In this document: one piece after another, positions 34,877-43,478 of the stretch
Numbering within the stretch: position 1 is the stretch's first letter
Layout of the letters: each line of letters starts with the position of its first letter
Assembly (NCBI GenBank): GCA_023958085.1
Contig: JAMLGI010000002.1
Span: 62,001-126,000, forward strand
DNA from: Solirubrobacterales bacterium
GTDB taxonomy: Bacteria; Actinomycetota; Thermoleophilia; Solirubrobacterales; 70-9
Length of the DNA stretch: 64,000 nt
Direction: 5' to 3'
Notes under the pieces: generated by a model
What the model was told of the DNA's origin: nothing
The model's database searches: none
The model's input: only the letters and a program-made list of their open reading frames with translations
Program-made: the position numbers and the translations under genes

Positions 34877-35004
34877 CACCGGCCGCCGGATACCTTCATC
34901 TGTGATCGGGCAACCGCGGCAGCGCTTTCGCCCCGACAGTTCAGGCAGGAGGACATCCCCGGGGAGCGACGCGGCACGCGGACAGGTCGCTCCCCGGACG
35001 ACAC

Positions 35005-35367
35005 TCAGGCCTGCGGCTGCTCCTGCTCGGGTCCGGCGCCTGTCTCGGGAAGGTTCCCGCCCGCCTCCGGTACCTGACCGGTGAGGATCGCGGTTTGACG
35101 CTCGATCCCTTCATTGATCCGGAACAGAACCATGGCGATCTCCAGGTAGATCCGCATCAGGATCGAGTACAGGACGAATCCCAGCGGCGCCAGGATGAGC
35201 AGCGTGAGCAGACCCATGCCGACGCTCTGAGCGAACGAACCGATCACGAAGATCAGCGCGCCGATGCCCAACAGGGCCAGCCCGATCACATAGATGACCT
35301 TGATGATGCGCGGGAACACGAAGTCGTGAAACGAGAAATCGTAGAGATCCCGAAAAAACCTGTCCAT
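35005..35367 (-). CDS. DUF4282 family membrane protein
   Basis: A 120-residue protein with the family start MDRFFRDLYDFSFHDFVFPR, two membrane helices (about 23-46 and 51-74), a conserved ILMRIYLEIAMVLFRINE helix and a Pro/Glu-rich tail. The family is common in Actinomycetota and has no known function. ATG after GAGGGGG. A textbook promoter lies upstream (TTGACA, 18 bp, TCTAAT). Confidence 0.85.
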   Translation of the reverse strand: MDRFFRDLYDFSFHDFVFPRIIKVIYVIGLALLGIGALIFVIGSFAQSVGMGLLTLLILAPLGFVLYSILMRIYLEIAMVLFRINEGIERQTAILTGQVPEAGGNLPETGAGPEQEQPQA

Positions 35368-35412
35368 TTTGACTACCCCCTCGAGTTTGGTACCGGTACA
35401 GGTGACAACCCG

Positions 35413-35442
35413 ATTAGACCCCCGGATCACCCCCGCTGTCAA
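35413..35442 (-). promoter_or_regulatory. Promoter of the DUF4282 gene
   Basis: On the minus strand -35 TTGACA (35437-35442), 18-bp spacer, -10 TCTAAT (35413-35418). The expected 5' leader is about 40 nt and contains the ribosome site. One of the clearest sigma-A-type promoters in the window. Confidence 0.75.
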
Positions 35443-35517
35443 GGGTCCCACGGGCACCATCGAAGCCTCCAGCGTCGGCTGCCGGCCCGTCCCTGACCCA
35501 GGACGACATCACCCGCC

Positions 35518-35523
35518 TATGCT
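35518..35523 (+). promoter_or_regulatory. -10 box of the DUF2252 gene (leaderless geometry)
   Basis: TATGCT, 5 nt before the ATG at 35529; no ribosome site. Confidence 0.5.
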
Positions 35524-35528
35524 GGGGC

Positions 35529-36935
35529 ATGAACTCAGACCAGCCTGCCGGACCCCCAAACCCCGACCATCAGCCCGTCTCGGGGAAAGCACTACGCCGG
35601 GAAGTTCCGCGCAAGAGCCACGGCGAGTGGGAACCACAGCCCGGTCGTGACCCGATCGGGATCCTTCTGGCGCAGGAGATGGCCCGGGTGCCGGAGCTGC
35701 TGCCGATCCGGCACGGCCGGATGGCCGCCTCCCCGTTCGCCTTCTACCGGGGTGGGGCCGCGATCATGGCGGCCGATCTCGCCCCCACCCCGGCCACCGG
35801 AATCCGGGTGCAGGCCTGCGGGGACGCTCATATCTCGAACTTCGGCGGATATGCCGCCCCGGACCGGCGGCTGATCTTCGACCTGAACGACTTCGACGAG
35901 ACCCTTCCCGCCGCCTGGGAGTGGGACGTCAAGCGGATGGCCGCCAGCGCGGTCATCGCCGCCCGGGAAAACGGGGCCGATCGCCAGACCGCCCGGCAGA
36001 TCGCCCGGACCGGAGCCCGCCGCTACCGGGAGGTGATGCGGGAGCTTGCCGACCGGAGCTTCTGGGAGGTTTGGCACACCCGGCTCGACGTCAAGCGGAT
36101 GATCAAGAGGCTCGAACGGGCCCGCGGCAAGGAGGCGGCGATCGACCTTCGCCGAGACACCGTGAAGGCAGGCCGGAAGGACAGCGACCGCGCCCTGCGG
36201 AAGCTCACCGAGACCCGTGGCGACGACCCTCGCTTCGCCAGCCGCCCGCCGCTCCTGGTGCCGGTCGAGGAGCTCGCCGGTGAGGAAGTGCTGCCGGGCC
36301 TCTGGCATCGGCTGGAAAACCTGCTCGCGATCTATCGCGAGACGCTCCCCGACGACCGCCGGTTTCTGCTCGACCACTATCGATTCGTCCACATGGCCCG
36401 CAAGGTGGTCGGGGTCGGCTCGGTCGGCACCCGGGCCTGGGTGCTCCTGCTGGTTTCCGGCAGGCGCCGGGATCCGCTGGTGCTTCAGGTGAAACAGGCC
36501 CAGGAGTCGGTCCTCGCACCCTACGCCGGAGCCTCCGCCTACCTGCGCCAGGGACAACGGGTGGTCGAGGGCCAGCGCCTCACCCAGGCGGCCAGCGACT
36601 CCCTGCTCGGCTGGCTCTGGGCCGAGGGACCGGAGGGTGTGGAGCGGGATTTCTATGTGCGCCAGCTCTGGGACGGAAAGCTCTCGTTCAACACCGACGC
36701 GATGGACGAGGGGAACCTGACCGCATACGTCTGGGCCTGCGGCGGTGCCCTGGCCCTCGCCCACGCCCGCTCCGGTGACCGGGTCGCGATCGCCGAGTAC
36801 CTCGGCCGGAGCGATACCTTCGACCGGGCGATCGCCGAGTTCAGCGACCGCTATGCGGCCCGTAACCGGCTCGACTACGAGGAGTTTCTCGCCCGGATCG
36901 ATTCCGGCGAGATCGAGGCCACAACCGGGGTTTAG
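35529..36935 (+). CDS. DUF2252 family protein
   Basis: A 468-residue protein of the DUF2252 family, which has distant similarity to aminoglycoside-phosphotransferase/kinase folds. Visible hallmarks are MAASPFAFYRGGAAIM, then CGDAHISNFGG and IFDLNDFDETLPAAWEWDVKR, where the DxHxxN and DFD elements look like kinase catalytic and metal-binding loops. Later RKVVGVGSVGTRAW and KQAQESVLAPY are also typical. Function unknown. The stop codon TAG lies inside a 7-bp target-site duplication made by a MITE-like insertion, so the element landed exactly at the gene end without changing the protein. Confidence 0.88.
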   Translation: MNSDQPAGPPNPDHQPVSGKALRREVPRKSHGEWEPQPGRDPIGILLAQEMARVPELLPIRHGRMAASPFAFYRGGAAIMAADLAPTPATGIRVQACGDAHISNFGGYAAPDRRLIFDLNDFDETLPAAWEWDVKRMAASAVIAARENGADRQTARQIARTGARRYREVMRELADRSFWEVWHTRLDVKRMIKRLERARGKEAAIDLRRDTVKAGRKDSDRALRKLTETRGDDPRFASRPPLLVPVEELAGEEVLPGLWHRLENLLAIYRETLPDDRRFLLDHYRFVHMARKVVGVGSVGTRAWVLLLVSGRRRDPLVLQVKQAQESVLAPYAGASAYLRQGQRVVEGQRLTQAASDSLLGWLWAEGPEGVERDFYVRQLWDGKLSFNTDAMDEGNLTAYVWACGGALALAHARSGDRVAIAEYLGRSDTFDRAIAEFSDRYAARNRLDYEEFLARIDSGEIEATTGV

Positions 36936-36936
36936 C

Positions 36937-37089
36937 CTGTATCCACCGAAATCCGTGGATGCCGAGGTGTGCACGGCCAAGCCAGACGGAAATCGGTGTG
37001 CAGCTCGGGGTGAACCCCCTCGCAAACACCGATTTTCGTGTGGCGCCGTGCCGTGGGCGTTCCGGCGCCGCGCAGATCGGTGGATCCAG
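36937..37089. mobile_element. MITE-like 153-bp palindromic element
   Basis: Terminal inverted repeats of 13 bp with one mismatch (CTGTATCCACCGA at 36937-36949; reverse complement CTGGATCCACCGA at 37077-37089). A 7-bp direct repeat GTTTAGC flanks it on both sides (36930-36936 and 37090-37096), the form of a target-site duplication. The inside continues as an imperfect palindrome: GGAAATCGGTGT pairs with ACACCGATTTTC, GCACGGC with GCCGTGC, and the centre is the hairpin GGGGT-ga-ACCCC near 37012. No coding capacity. It lies between convergent genes and can also fold as a bidirectional terminator. Confidence 0.75.
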
Positions 37090-37104
37090 GTTTAGCTCCC
37101 CTGG

Positions 37105-37953
37105 TCAGCCGAGCCAGGATCTGAGCAACGGCCAGGGGTCCAGCAGCCTCCCGCGACTGCGGATCTCGATGTGGAGGTGGCAGGGGGTGCTCGCCGCGTT
37201 GCCCGTCTTGCCGATCGACCCGAGACGCCGACCCGCCCTCACCCGCTGGCCCTTGCGTACCCGGGCCGGTCGGCGCATGTGGGCGTAGAAGTAGGTGCGC
37301 CGTTCGGCCTCCCCCTTCAGCACCACGTAGTTGCCGTAGAGCACCGGATCGGTTCCGATCTTGAGGATGCGGCCGGAACGGACCGCTACCAGCGGGGTGC
37401 CGCAGCGCCCGGTTGCATCAAAGCCTTCGTGGGTCCGCCCCCCGGTCCTTCCGGCCCCGAACTCCCCTACCGGGCCACGGACACCGTGCCGCCCGGCGAT
37501 CGGGTGGCGGTGACCGAACAGTCGAAACCTTGCGACTCGGTGGAAGGGTCCACCGACCGGACCAGCCACGGCGACGTACCGGCCGGGCGGGGCCAGCCTG
37601 CCGGATCGGGCGCGGCCGTTCCATACGAGCCGGTGCCAGCGTCCGGGGGCCGCACCCTGCGCCCCGCCGACCACGAAACGCCTGACGGTACGCCCGTTCC
37701 GGCGCCGTTTGAACCGGACCGCGACCGGGATCCGGTCACGGGCCCGGAAGCGAAAGAAGACCCGCAGCTGACGGACCGAGGCCGGAACCGACCGCTTGGG
37801 CACAACCTCGCCCCGGGTCAGACGGAAGCCGGGTCCGTCGTCTGGCGTCGAAGCCGTCGCCGTGGCAGCCGCGAAGGTCAGCACGACAAGCGCTGCGGGG
37901 ACTGCACGGGTGAGGAAACGGCCGGAATCCGGTATTCGCCCAGTTCGCCGCAC
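37105..37953 (-). CDS. Secreted M23-family metallopeptidase
   Basis: A 282-residue exported protein: signal AVPAALVVLTFAAATATAS (about 16-34), a beta-rich middle part, and a C-terminal M23/LytM domain. Zinc ligands are visible as HEGFD (H-x3-D), HM in FYAHMRRP and HLHIEIR. Such enzymes cut peptidoglycan cross-links, or act as catalytically weak regulators; here the ligand set looks complete. GTG start, 16 bp after clpP on the same strand. The middle domain may target the cell wall. Confidence 0.87.
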   Translation of the reverse strand: MRRTGRIPDSGRFLTRAVPAALVVLTFAAATATASTPDDGPGFRLTRGEVVPKRSVPASVRQLRVFFRFRARDRIPVAVRFKRRRNGRTVRRFVVGGAQGAAPGRWHRLVWNGRARSGRLAPPGRYVAVAGPVGGPFHRVARFRLFGHRHPIAGRHGVRGPVGEFGAGRTGGRTHEGFDATGRCGTPLVAVRSGRILKIGTDPVLYGNYVVLKGEAERRTYFYAHMRRPARVRKGQRVRAGRRLGSIGKTGNAASTPCHLHIEIRSRGRLLDPWPLLRSWLG

Positions 37954-37969
37954 CGTTGGGCCGCCCGGG

Positions 37970-38554
37970 TTACCGGTGCTCGATAACCCGGTCGATGATG
38001 CCGTACTTGGTGGCTTCCTCGGCGCTCATGAAGTAGTCGCGCTCGGTGTCGTGGGTGATCTTTTCCAGGTCCTGGCCGGTGTGCTTGGCGAGGATCTTGT
38101 CGAGTCGACCGCGGGTGTCGATGATCTCGTTGGCGTGGATCTCGATGTCGGTCGCCTGCCCCTGGAACCCGGAGGACACCTGGTGAATCAGGATCTTCGA
38201 GTTGGGGAGCGACATCCGCTTGCCTTCGGCGCCACCGGCCAGCAGCAGCGCACCCATGCTCATCGCGATCCCGACGCAGATCGTCTGCACGTCCGGCTTG
38301 ATGAACTGCATCGTGTCGTAGATCGCCAGCCCGGCGTACACCGAGCCTCCGGGGGAGTTGATGTAGAGGCTGATGTCCTTCTCCGGGTCCTCCGCATCGA
38401 GGTGAAGCAGCTGGGCCACCACCAGGTTGGCGATGTCCTCGTTCACACCGGTGCCGAGGAAGATGATGCGCTCGTTGAGGAGCCGGGAGTAGATGTCGAA
38501 CGACCGCTCTCCGCGAGAGGTCTGCTCGACGACCATGGGGACAAGTGGACTCAT
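37970..38554 (-). CDS. clpP: ClpP protease subunit
   Basis: A 194-residue serine protease that forms the tetradecameric chamber of Clp. The triad is Ser99 ([11 protein letters not shown]), His124 (ILIHQ) and Asp173 (ERDYFM). N-terminal [23 protein letters not shown] is standard. It lies 32 bp after tig; a TATAGACT sequence 7 nt before the ATG suggests that it also has a leaderless promoter of its own. Only one clpP is in the window, although many actinobacteria have a clpP1P2 pair. Confidence 0.97.
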   Translation of the reverse strand: MSPLVPMVVEQTSRGERSFDIYSRLLNERIIFLGTGVNEDIANLVVAQLLHLDAEDPEKDISLYINSPGGSVYAGLAIYDTMQFIKPDVQTICVGIAMSMGALLLAGGAEGKRMSLPNSKILIHQVSSGFQGQATDIEIHANEIIDTRGRLDKILAKHTGQDLEKITHDTERDYFMSAEEATKYGIIDRVIEHR

Positions 38555-38561
38555 GGGGGCG

Positions 38562-38567
38562 AGTCTA
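38562..38567 (-). promoter_or_regulatory. -10 box of clpP (leaderless geometry)
   Basis: TAGACT (within TATAGACT) on the minus strand, 7 nt before the clpP ATG, inside the short tig-clpP gap. Confidence 0.5.
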
Positions 38568-38586
38568 TAGATGGGCCGGGACCGGC

Positions 38587-39984
38587 TCAGGCCTGGTCTT
38601 CGGTGCCGGCTTCCGCTGCCGGCAGTTCCGGCACATCGGCCTCGGGTGGCTCGATACCCCAGATCTTCTGCCTGGCATCCTCGGCCTTCATCTCGACTCC
38701 GGTGGCGGCCTCCGCGACCCGGTCGATCGCCTTGCGGACCCGGATGTCGGCGGCGATCATCTCGTCCCGGCCGTCCCGACGGAGCCGCTTGAGCAGCTTG
38801 GCGGCGGTGGTTCTCTCGTGCGATGCCATGTGCTCGAGTTCCTCCTCGAGCTCGGCGTCGGAGACCTCAATCCCCTCAGCCTCGGCGACCGCGACCAGCA
38901 CCGCCTCGCGGCGGATCTCCCGCTCGGCGTCGTCCAGGGACTCGCCGATCACTTCCTCCCGGGTCTTGCCCTGGGCCTGGAGATAGGTCTCTGGATTCAT
39001 GCCCTGGGCGGCCATCTGGCGTTCGACCCGATCCCAGCGTTCCTCACCGCGAGCCTTGACGATGTTCTCCGGGATCGAAACCGCCGCCCCGGTCACGACC
39101 GCATCGATCGCAGCGGTCCGGAACTCCTGGTCGATCCGGGCTTCGGCCGACTCGCCCACCTTCTCCGCGATGTCGTCCCGCAGCTCCGCCAGGCTGTCGA
39201 ACTCGGATGCCTCCGCGGCGAACTCGTCGTTCAGTTCGGGCAGCTTCTTTTCCCGGACTTCCTTCACTTTCACCGTGAAGGTCGCGTCCTGCCCGGCCAG
39301 TTCGGCGGCGCCGTAATCCTCCGGGAAGGTGACCTCAACCTCAACCTCGTCACCGGCCGAGGAACCGATCAGCTGCTCCTCGAAATCGTCGATCAGCTGT
39401 CCTGATCCGATGATGATCGTGTGATCGGTGGCCGCGCCACCGTCAAACTCGATCTCGTCGACCCGGCCGACGAAATCGACCAGCAGATGGTCGTCCGCGG
39501 CCGCCGGCCGCTCGACCGGATCGAGTGAGGACATGCCTTCCATCAGCCGCTCCAGCTCACGGTCGATCACCTCGTCGGGAACCTCGGCCGATGCTCGCGG
39601 CACCTCGACTCCGAGGTACTCCCCGAGTTCGGCCACCGGCCGCACACCCACCTCGAACTTGAACTCGACCGTCTCGCCATCGGCTTCGGGAGCCCGGACC
39701 ACCTCGACCTCGGGATCACCGATCGGTACCACCCCCGATGCGTAGACGGCTTTTTCATACCAGCCGGGCAGCGCCTCACGGATCGCCTCCTGAAACACCG
39801 CGTCATATCCCAGCCGCTGGATCGCCACGGACGGCGGCACCTTGCCCTTGCGGAAACCGGACATCCGCATCTCGCGGGCGAGCATGCGGGCGGCGCGCTG
39901 TACCTGGACGGACACCTCGTCGGCCGGAACCTCGACCTCGACCCGTGCCCTTGAGTCTTCAAGTTCTGTAACGGAAGTTTTCAC
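38587..39984 (-). CDS. tig: Trigger factor
   Basis: A 465-residue ribosome-associated chaperone and prolyl isomerase. The ribosome-binding signature is [12 protein letters not shown] (GFRxGKxP, about 43-50), the FKBP-type domain covers about 150-240 ([19 protein letters not shown] region), and the C-terminal helical arms follow, with an acidic tail rich in Glu/Ala. GTG start; TAGGCT lies 8 nt upstream. The tig-clpP order is conserved widely. Confidence 0.96.
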   Translation of the reverse strand: MKTSVTELEDSRARVEVEVPADEVSVQVQRAARMLAREMRMSGFRKGKVPPSVAIQRLGYDAVFQEAIREALPGWYEKAVYASGVVPIGDPEVEVVRAPEADGETVEFKFEVGVRPVAELGEYLGVEVPRASAEVPDEVIDRELERLMEGMSSLDPVERPAAADDHLLVDFVGRVDEIEFDGGAATDHTIIIGSGQLIDDFEEQLIGSSAGDEVEVEVTFPEDYGAAELAGQDATFTVKVKEVREKKLPELNDEFAAEASEFDSLAELRDDIAEKVGESAEARIDQEFRTAAIDAVVTGAAVSIPENIVKARGEERWDRVERQMAAQGMNPETYLQAQGKTREEVIGESLDDAEREIRREAVLVAVAEAEGIEVSDAELEEELEHMASHERTTAAKLLKRLRRDGRDEMIAADIRVRKAIDRVAEAATGVEMKAEDARQKIWGIEPPEADVPELPAAEAGTEDQA

Positions 39985-40029
39985 GACGGATCAGCCTACC
40001 GGTGCCGCCAAGCCACCGTTGTCCGGGAT

Positions 40030-40071
40030 GTGGGGCCCGGATCCCCTGCCCTTGAAGGCGCAGGGCCCCAC
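40030..40071. repeat. 42-nt stem-loop, copy A of a three-copy family
   Basis: GTGGGGCCC and GGGCCCCAC form a perfect 9-bp stem with an inner CTGC/GCAG stem. It lies just after the small gene ending at 40088. Outer arms and total length match the two copies near 63 kb. It may serve as a terminator. Confidence 0.6.
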
Positions 40072-40087
40072 CCGTTTCGATTCGGGG

Positions 40088-40297
40088 CTACCGGCGGATC
40101 AGCCGCCAGAGTTCCCGGCTGAAGTCAAGGACGAACCCGACCAGACGGCCGACCGGCCCGGACACCAACCAGGCGCGGAGCGGAGCCCGACGGATCGGGC
40201 TGCCCGTGGATCGCGGGGAGCGGTCCATCGACGGTTCCACCGGCGGGGACGAGGAATGGTCGGGGAGCGACCCGGTCGGTCCGGGAGGGTCAGCCAC
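40088..40297 (-). CDS. Small Pro/Ser-rich protein with C-terminal amphipathic helix (69 aa)
   Basis: GTG-started frame overlapping the end of the spermidine-synthase-like gene by 8 bp. The first 30 residues are rich in Pro, Ser and Asp (PPGPTGSLPDHSSSPPVEPS), the last 25 form an Arg-flanked hydrophobic or amphipathic helix (GRLVGFVLDFSRELWRLIRR). Third codon positions are strongly G/C throughout, as in neighbouring genes, which supports real coding. No family recognised. Confidence 0.5.
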   Translation of the reverse strand: MADPPGPTGSLPDHSSSPPVEPSMDRSPRSTGSPIRRAPLRAWLVSGPVGRLVGFVLDFSRELWRLIRR

Positions 40298-41786
40298 CGG
40301 CGTACTCCAGCAGCGAGAGATCGACCATCCACTCGACCGGGGCACGGTCGTCGGTCCAGATGCTGCCTCCCCTGAATCCCGGCTCAAGCCGGGCGGCGGC
40401 AGCCCGGGCAACGGGACGGAGGCCCGCCGGAAGCCCGGACGCCGACCGCGCGAGGCGTGCCGGCGAGATCGTGGTCCGGCCCCCGATCAGCATCGTGTTG
40501 GTCGAGGTGACCGGATCGCGTTTCACCGCCGGCAGCGCGGTGGACATGGTCCGGGTCAGGGTCCGCTCCAGGGCGTTGCTGCCTTCCGGATGGCCGACGT
40601 TGATCAGCACCACCCCGTCCGGCGACAAGCGGTCCCGGACCAGATCGAAAAACTCCCGGGTGGCCATGTAGAACGGAATGTAGGGCTGGCGGTAGGTGTC
40701 GACGATGATCACGTCGTAACCCGGTTCGGACCGACGCAGCCACGGACGGGCGTCCTCGTCGAAAACCCGCATCCGGGGGTTGCCCAGGTCGAAGTAACGG
40801 CGGCCCAGCTCGGTCAGTTTCGCGTCGATCTCGACCCCGTCGACCCGTGACCGCGGGAAGAAATGGCCGAAAGAACGGGCGATGGTTCCACCCGCATTCC
40901 CGAGGATCGCCACCCGTGCAGGTGGTCTCTTCAGGGTTGTGAAGGGCAGGACCAGACTCTCGTCCCAGTAGCCGCCGACCAGGTAGCTCCCCGGCCGGTA
41001 GATCGAGTGGATCGCCTGCCCCTCGTTCAGCTCAAGCCGCCGCTCCCCGTCGGCAGTTTCGACCACCCTGGCGTACTGGTGGGGAGTCTCGGTCTCGTAG
41101 AGCACCCTGCCGGGACCGGCGGCCTTGATCGTCCCGACCGGCAGGACCGCGAGGACCGCAACCGAGGCCGGGACCGCCATCCACCGCCATCCGGCGCCCG
41201 CAACTGCCACCAGGGCGACCACCAGGGCGAACAGCAGAAAGGTCCGCTGGGTGCCGAGCAACGGGATGGTGACCAGGGCCGAAACCATCGTCCCGACCAG
41301 AGATCCGGCGGTCGAGATCGCGTAGAGACGACCGGCAACCTGGCCGCTCGACTCGACCCGGTCCATCCCGATCCGGACCGCCCAGGGAGAGACCGTTCCC
41401 ATCACCATCACCGGGACGGCGAGCAGGACCAGCACCCCGATCAGGGAACCGGCAAAACCCCCGATCGAGACCCGGTCGAACGCCTCGACCGAAGCCCCGA
41501 GAAAGGGCCGGGCGAGGAACGGCACCAGGGCGATCAGCGCCGCCCCGGCCAGGACCACCCGGCAGAGATAGCCCAGGTCCGGATGGCGATCGGCCAGCCG
41601 GCCGCCGAGCCAGTAACCGGTGGAAAGCGCCACCAGGACCACCGCGATCGTGTTCGCCCAGACGATGGTCGAGTCGCCGAAGTACGGGGCCAGCAGTCGG
41701 GCGCCGGCGATCTCGGTACCCATGGTCAGTGCCCCGGTCGCGAACACCAGCAGGTACAGGTAGCGGTCAGTCAGAGGCCGGGTCAC
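40290..41786 (-). CDS. Membrane-anchored spermidine/spermine-synthase-like protein
   Basis: About 498 residues. The N-terminal 210 residues contain roughly seven membrane helices resembling an MFS half (FATGALTMGTEIAGARLLAPYFG, STGYWLGGRLADRHP, GTVSPWAVRIG). The C-terminal half is a spermidine-synthase-type SAM/dcSAM Rossmann domain: AILGNAGGTIARSF, VDGVEIDAKLTELG, VFDEDARPWLRR, DVIIVDTYRQPYIP. Such fusions are common in actinobacteria; whether they make polyamines is unclear. Start taken as GTG 41786 with GAAGGGG 6 nt upstream; an ATG at 41810 is the alternative. It overlaps the CtaG-like gene. Confidence 0.85.
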   Translation of the reverse strand: MTRPLTDRYLYLLVFATGALTMGTEIAGARLLAPYFGDSTIVWANTIAVVLVALSTGYWLGGRLADRHPDLGYLCRVVLAGAALIALVPFLARPFLGASVEAFDRVSIGGFAGSLIGVLVLLAVPVMVMGTVSPWAVRIGMDRVESSGQVAGRLYAISTAGSLVGTMVSALVTIPLLGTQRTFLLFALVVALVAVAGAGWRWMAVPASVAVLAVLPVGTIKAAGPGRVLYETETPHQYARVVETADGERRLELNEGQAIHSIYRPGSYLVGGYWDESLVLPFTTLKRPPARVAILGNAGGTIARSFGHFFPRSRVDGVEIDAKLTELGRRYFDLGNPRMRVFDEDARPWLRRSEPGYDVIIVDTYRQPYIPFYMATREFFDLVRDRLSPDGVVLINVGHPEGSNALERTLTRTMSTALPAVKRDPVTSTNTMLIGGRTTISPARLARSASGLPAGLRPVARAAAARLEPGFRGGSIWTDDRAPVEWMVDLSLLEYAGG

Positions 41787-42858
41787 CGTCAGCCCCTTCG
41801 TCGCGTCCATCTGCCGATTCCGGTGAGGAGTTCTCGCCGGTCACGCTGGCCCCCGGAGCCGTGATCCGGCCCGGACTCACCGGATCCATCCTCGCGGCCG
41901 GGGCCGGAACCTCGTCAGCCGAAACCGAGATCACGGGCAGATCAATCCCGGCCGCCGCGGCCTCCTTCCGGATCCGCGCCTCGAGCAGGTCGTCATGACC
42001 GGATCGCACCGCCCGTTCGATCCGCTCCTCCTCGATCTCGATCCCCCCGAGGTAGGCGAGATCGACCAGCTCCTGCTTGCGCATGCTCTGCCCGGCCGAG
42101 CGGTAGTAGGTCCAGGCGATGATCCCGATGATGAAGAAAAGCCCCTCCATCATCATCACCACGCCGGCGATTCCCTGATCTTCGATCGCGGACAGTCCCC
42201 AACTCCGTTGGCCGGAGCCGTACCGGGTGTAGATCTCGGTCCCGCTCCACATCAGCACGTTGCCGAGCAGTCCGGCCATGAACCGGACTACAACCACATA
42301 GATGATCTTCCAGCCGGGACCGAACCAGCGTGGAACCGGGAGCGGACCGAAAACCGGCATCCACATGAGGGCACCGAAAAAGAAGAACATCCCGTGCTGC
42401 AGGCCGTGCACGAGGGCGCCCCCGTAGGCCGCATCGTAGAGCGCCGGAATGTGCCAGATGAAGAGGTTGATTCCCCACAGGAGGAAGGCGAGGATCGGGT
42501 TGGTCAGCACCTGCAGCCGGTTGAAAAGCGGGATCGCCAGGATCGGCTGAAGCAGCGAGCGGGTGAGTCCCAGCACCACCAGCAGGGTGGCGACGTCGCC
42601 GATCATCAGGTGCTCGACCATGTGGAAGATCACCAGGTCCTCGGCCAGGCTCCCGACCGGGCTGAACAGCGCGAGAGCGAAGATGCCGATCCCGCTGCCG
42701 AAGCAGACCTGGCGCCAGACCGGGATCGGCCGTCCCTCCCAGGAGAGAGTCATCGCCCGATGCCAGTAGTAGACGACCGCAAGGGTGAGCGGGGTCAGCT
42801 CCATGATCGCGACCAGGGTCGGGCTGACCGCGAACGGAAGGTGAGGCAGGAGATTCAC
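41767..42858 (-). CDS. CtaG-like cytochrome c oxidase assembly membrane protein
   Basis: A 363-residue protein of the CtaG_caa3 (PF09678) family with about seven helices in the first 270 residues and a cytoplasmic acidic/Pro-Ser tail. Conserved His-containing stretches are FHMVEHLMIGD, LFIWHIPALYD and HGLQHGMFFF, likely copper-handling residues. Members assist insertion of copper into heme-copper oxidases, though no oxidase genes are in this window. GTG start; its end overlaps the next gene by 20 bp, so the two are co-translated. Confidence 0.87.
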   Translation of the reverse strand: MNLLPHLPFAVSPTLVAIMELTPLTLAVVYYWHRAMTLSWEGRPIPVWRQVCFGSGIGIFALALFSPVGSLAEDLVIFHMVEHLMIGDVATLLVVLGLTRSLLQPILAIPLFNRLQVLTNPILAFLLWGINLFIWHIPALYDAAYGGALVHGLQHGMFFFFGALMWMPVFGPLPVPRWFGPGWKIIYVVVVRFMAGLLGNVLMWSGTEIYTRYGSGQRSWGLSAIEDQGIAGVVMMMEGLFFIIGIIAWTYYRSAGQSMRKQELVDLAYLGGIEIEEERIERAVRSGHDDLLEARIRKEAAAAGIDLPVISVSADEVPAPAARMDPVSPGRITAPGASVTGENSSPESADGRDEGADGDPASD

Positions 42859-42919
42859 GGCCCCTCAGAGTACCGGCGGTGAACCGGAGGGACCCGGCCT
42901 GCGGATGCGTCGGGTCCGG

Positions 42920-42948
42920 TTGAACCCGCGCCGGACGGGGAATAAGGT
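42920..42948 (+). promoter_or_regulatory. Promoter of the ferritin-like gene
   Basis: -35 TTGAAC (42920-42925), 17-bp spacer, -10 TAAGGT (42943-42948). The predicted leader is about 30 nt and carries an AAGGAG ribosome site before the ATG at 42984. Confidence 0.65.
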
Positions 42949-42983
42949 CATCTGACACAGGAAACGACCGCAAGGAGACCGGA

Positions 42984-43478
42984 ATGCCTGAAGGGATCCT
43001 CAGCCCGGACAGCCGGGGACAGCGCGAAGAGATAGTCGAGATGCTGAAGAAGGCTTACTGGATGGAGATCGAGACGGTGATGAACTACATCAGCAACTCG
43101 ACCAACCCGGACGGGGTTCGCGCCCAAGAGATCATCGAGTCGCTGGGGCAGGACATCCAGGAGGAACTCGGCCACGCCCAGCAGTTCGCTTCAAGGATCA
43201 AGGAGCTCTACGGAGTGGTGCCAGGCTCCGAGGATTTCCGGGCCGAACAGGCTTTCCTTCAGCCCCCGAACCACCAGACCGACATCGTGCATGTGATCAA
43301 GGGCGTGATCGAGGCCGAAACCGGCGGGATCAGGTTCTACGAGCAGATCATCGCGGCCACCGATGGAATCGATCCGGTGACCCAGGACATGGTGATCTCG
43401 ATCCTCCATGACGAGCAGGGGCATCGCCGCCTGTTTGAGGGTTTTCTGCGCGAGTACGAGGCGGAGGGTCTGGCCTGA
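42984..43478 (+). CDS. Ferritin-like / Dps-like di-iron protein
   Basis: A 164-residue four-helix protein. Di-iron ligand patterns are visible: Glu28/Glu30 in AYWMEIETVMNYI, ExxH in EELGHAQQF (Glu61, His64), Glu in IEAETGGIRFYEQ and ExxH in DEQGHRRLFEG. This is the ferritin-like superfamily used in iron storage or oxidative protection; the precise branch (bacterioferritin-like or DUF892-like) is not settled. Clear sigma-A-type promoter and AAGGAG site. It overlaps the next gene at its stop codon (CTGA). Confidence 0.85.
   Translation: MPEGILSPDSRGQREEIVEMLKKAYWMEIETVMNYISNSTNPDGVRAQEIIESLGQDIQEELGHAQQFASRIKELYGVVPGSEDFRAEQAFLQPPNHQTDIVHVIKGVIEAETGGIRFYEQIIAATDGIDPVTQDMVISILHDEQGHRRLFEGFLREYEAEGLA

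Noticed and set aside
40060-40090. tRNA-like T-arm (CCCG-TTTCGATT-CGGG)
   Set aside because: The stem is 4 bp with an 8-nt loop, and no acceptor, D or anticodon arms fit around it; it overlaps the stem-loop repeat.
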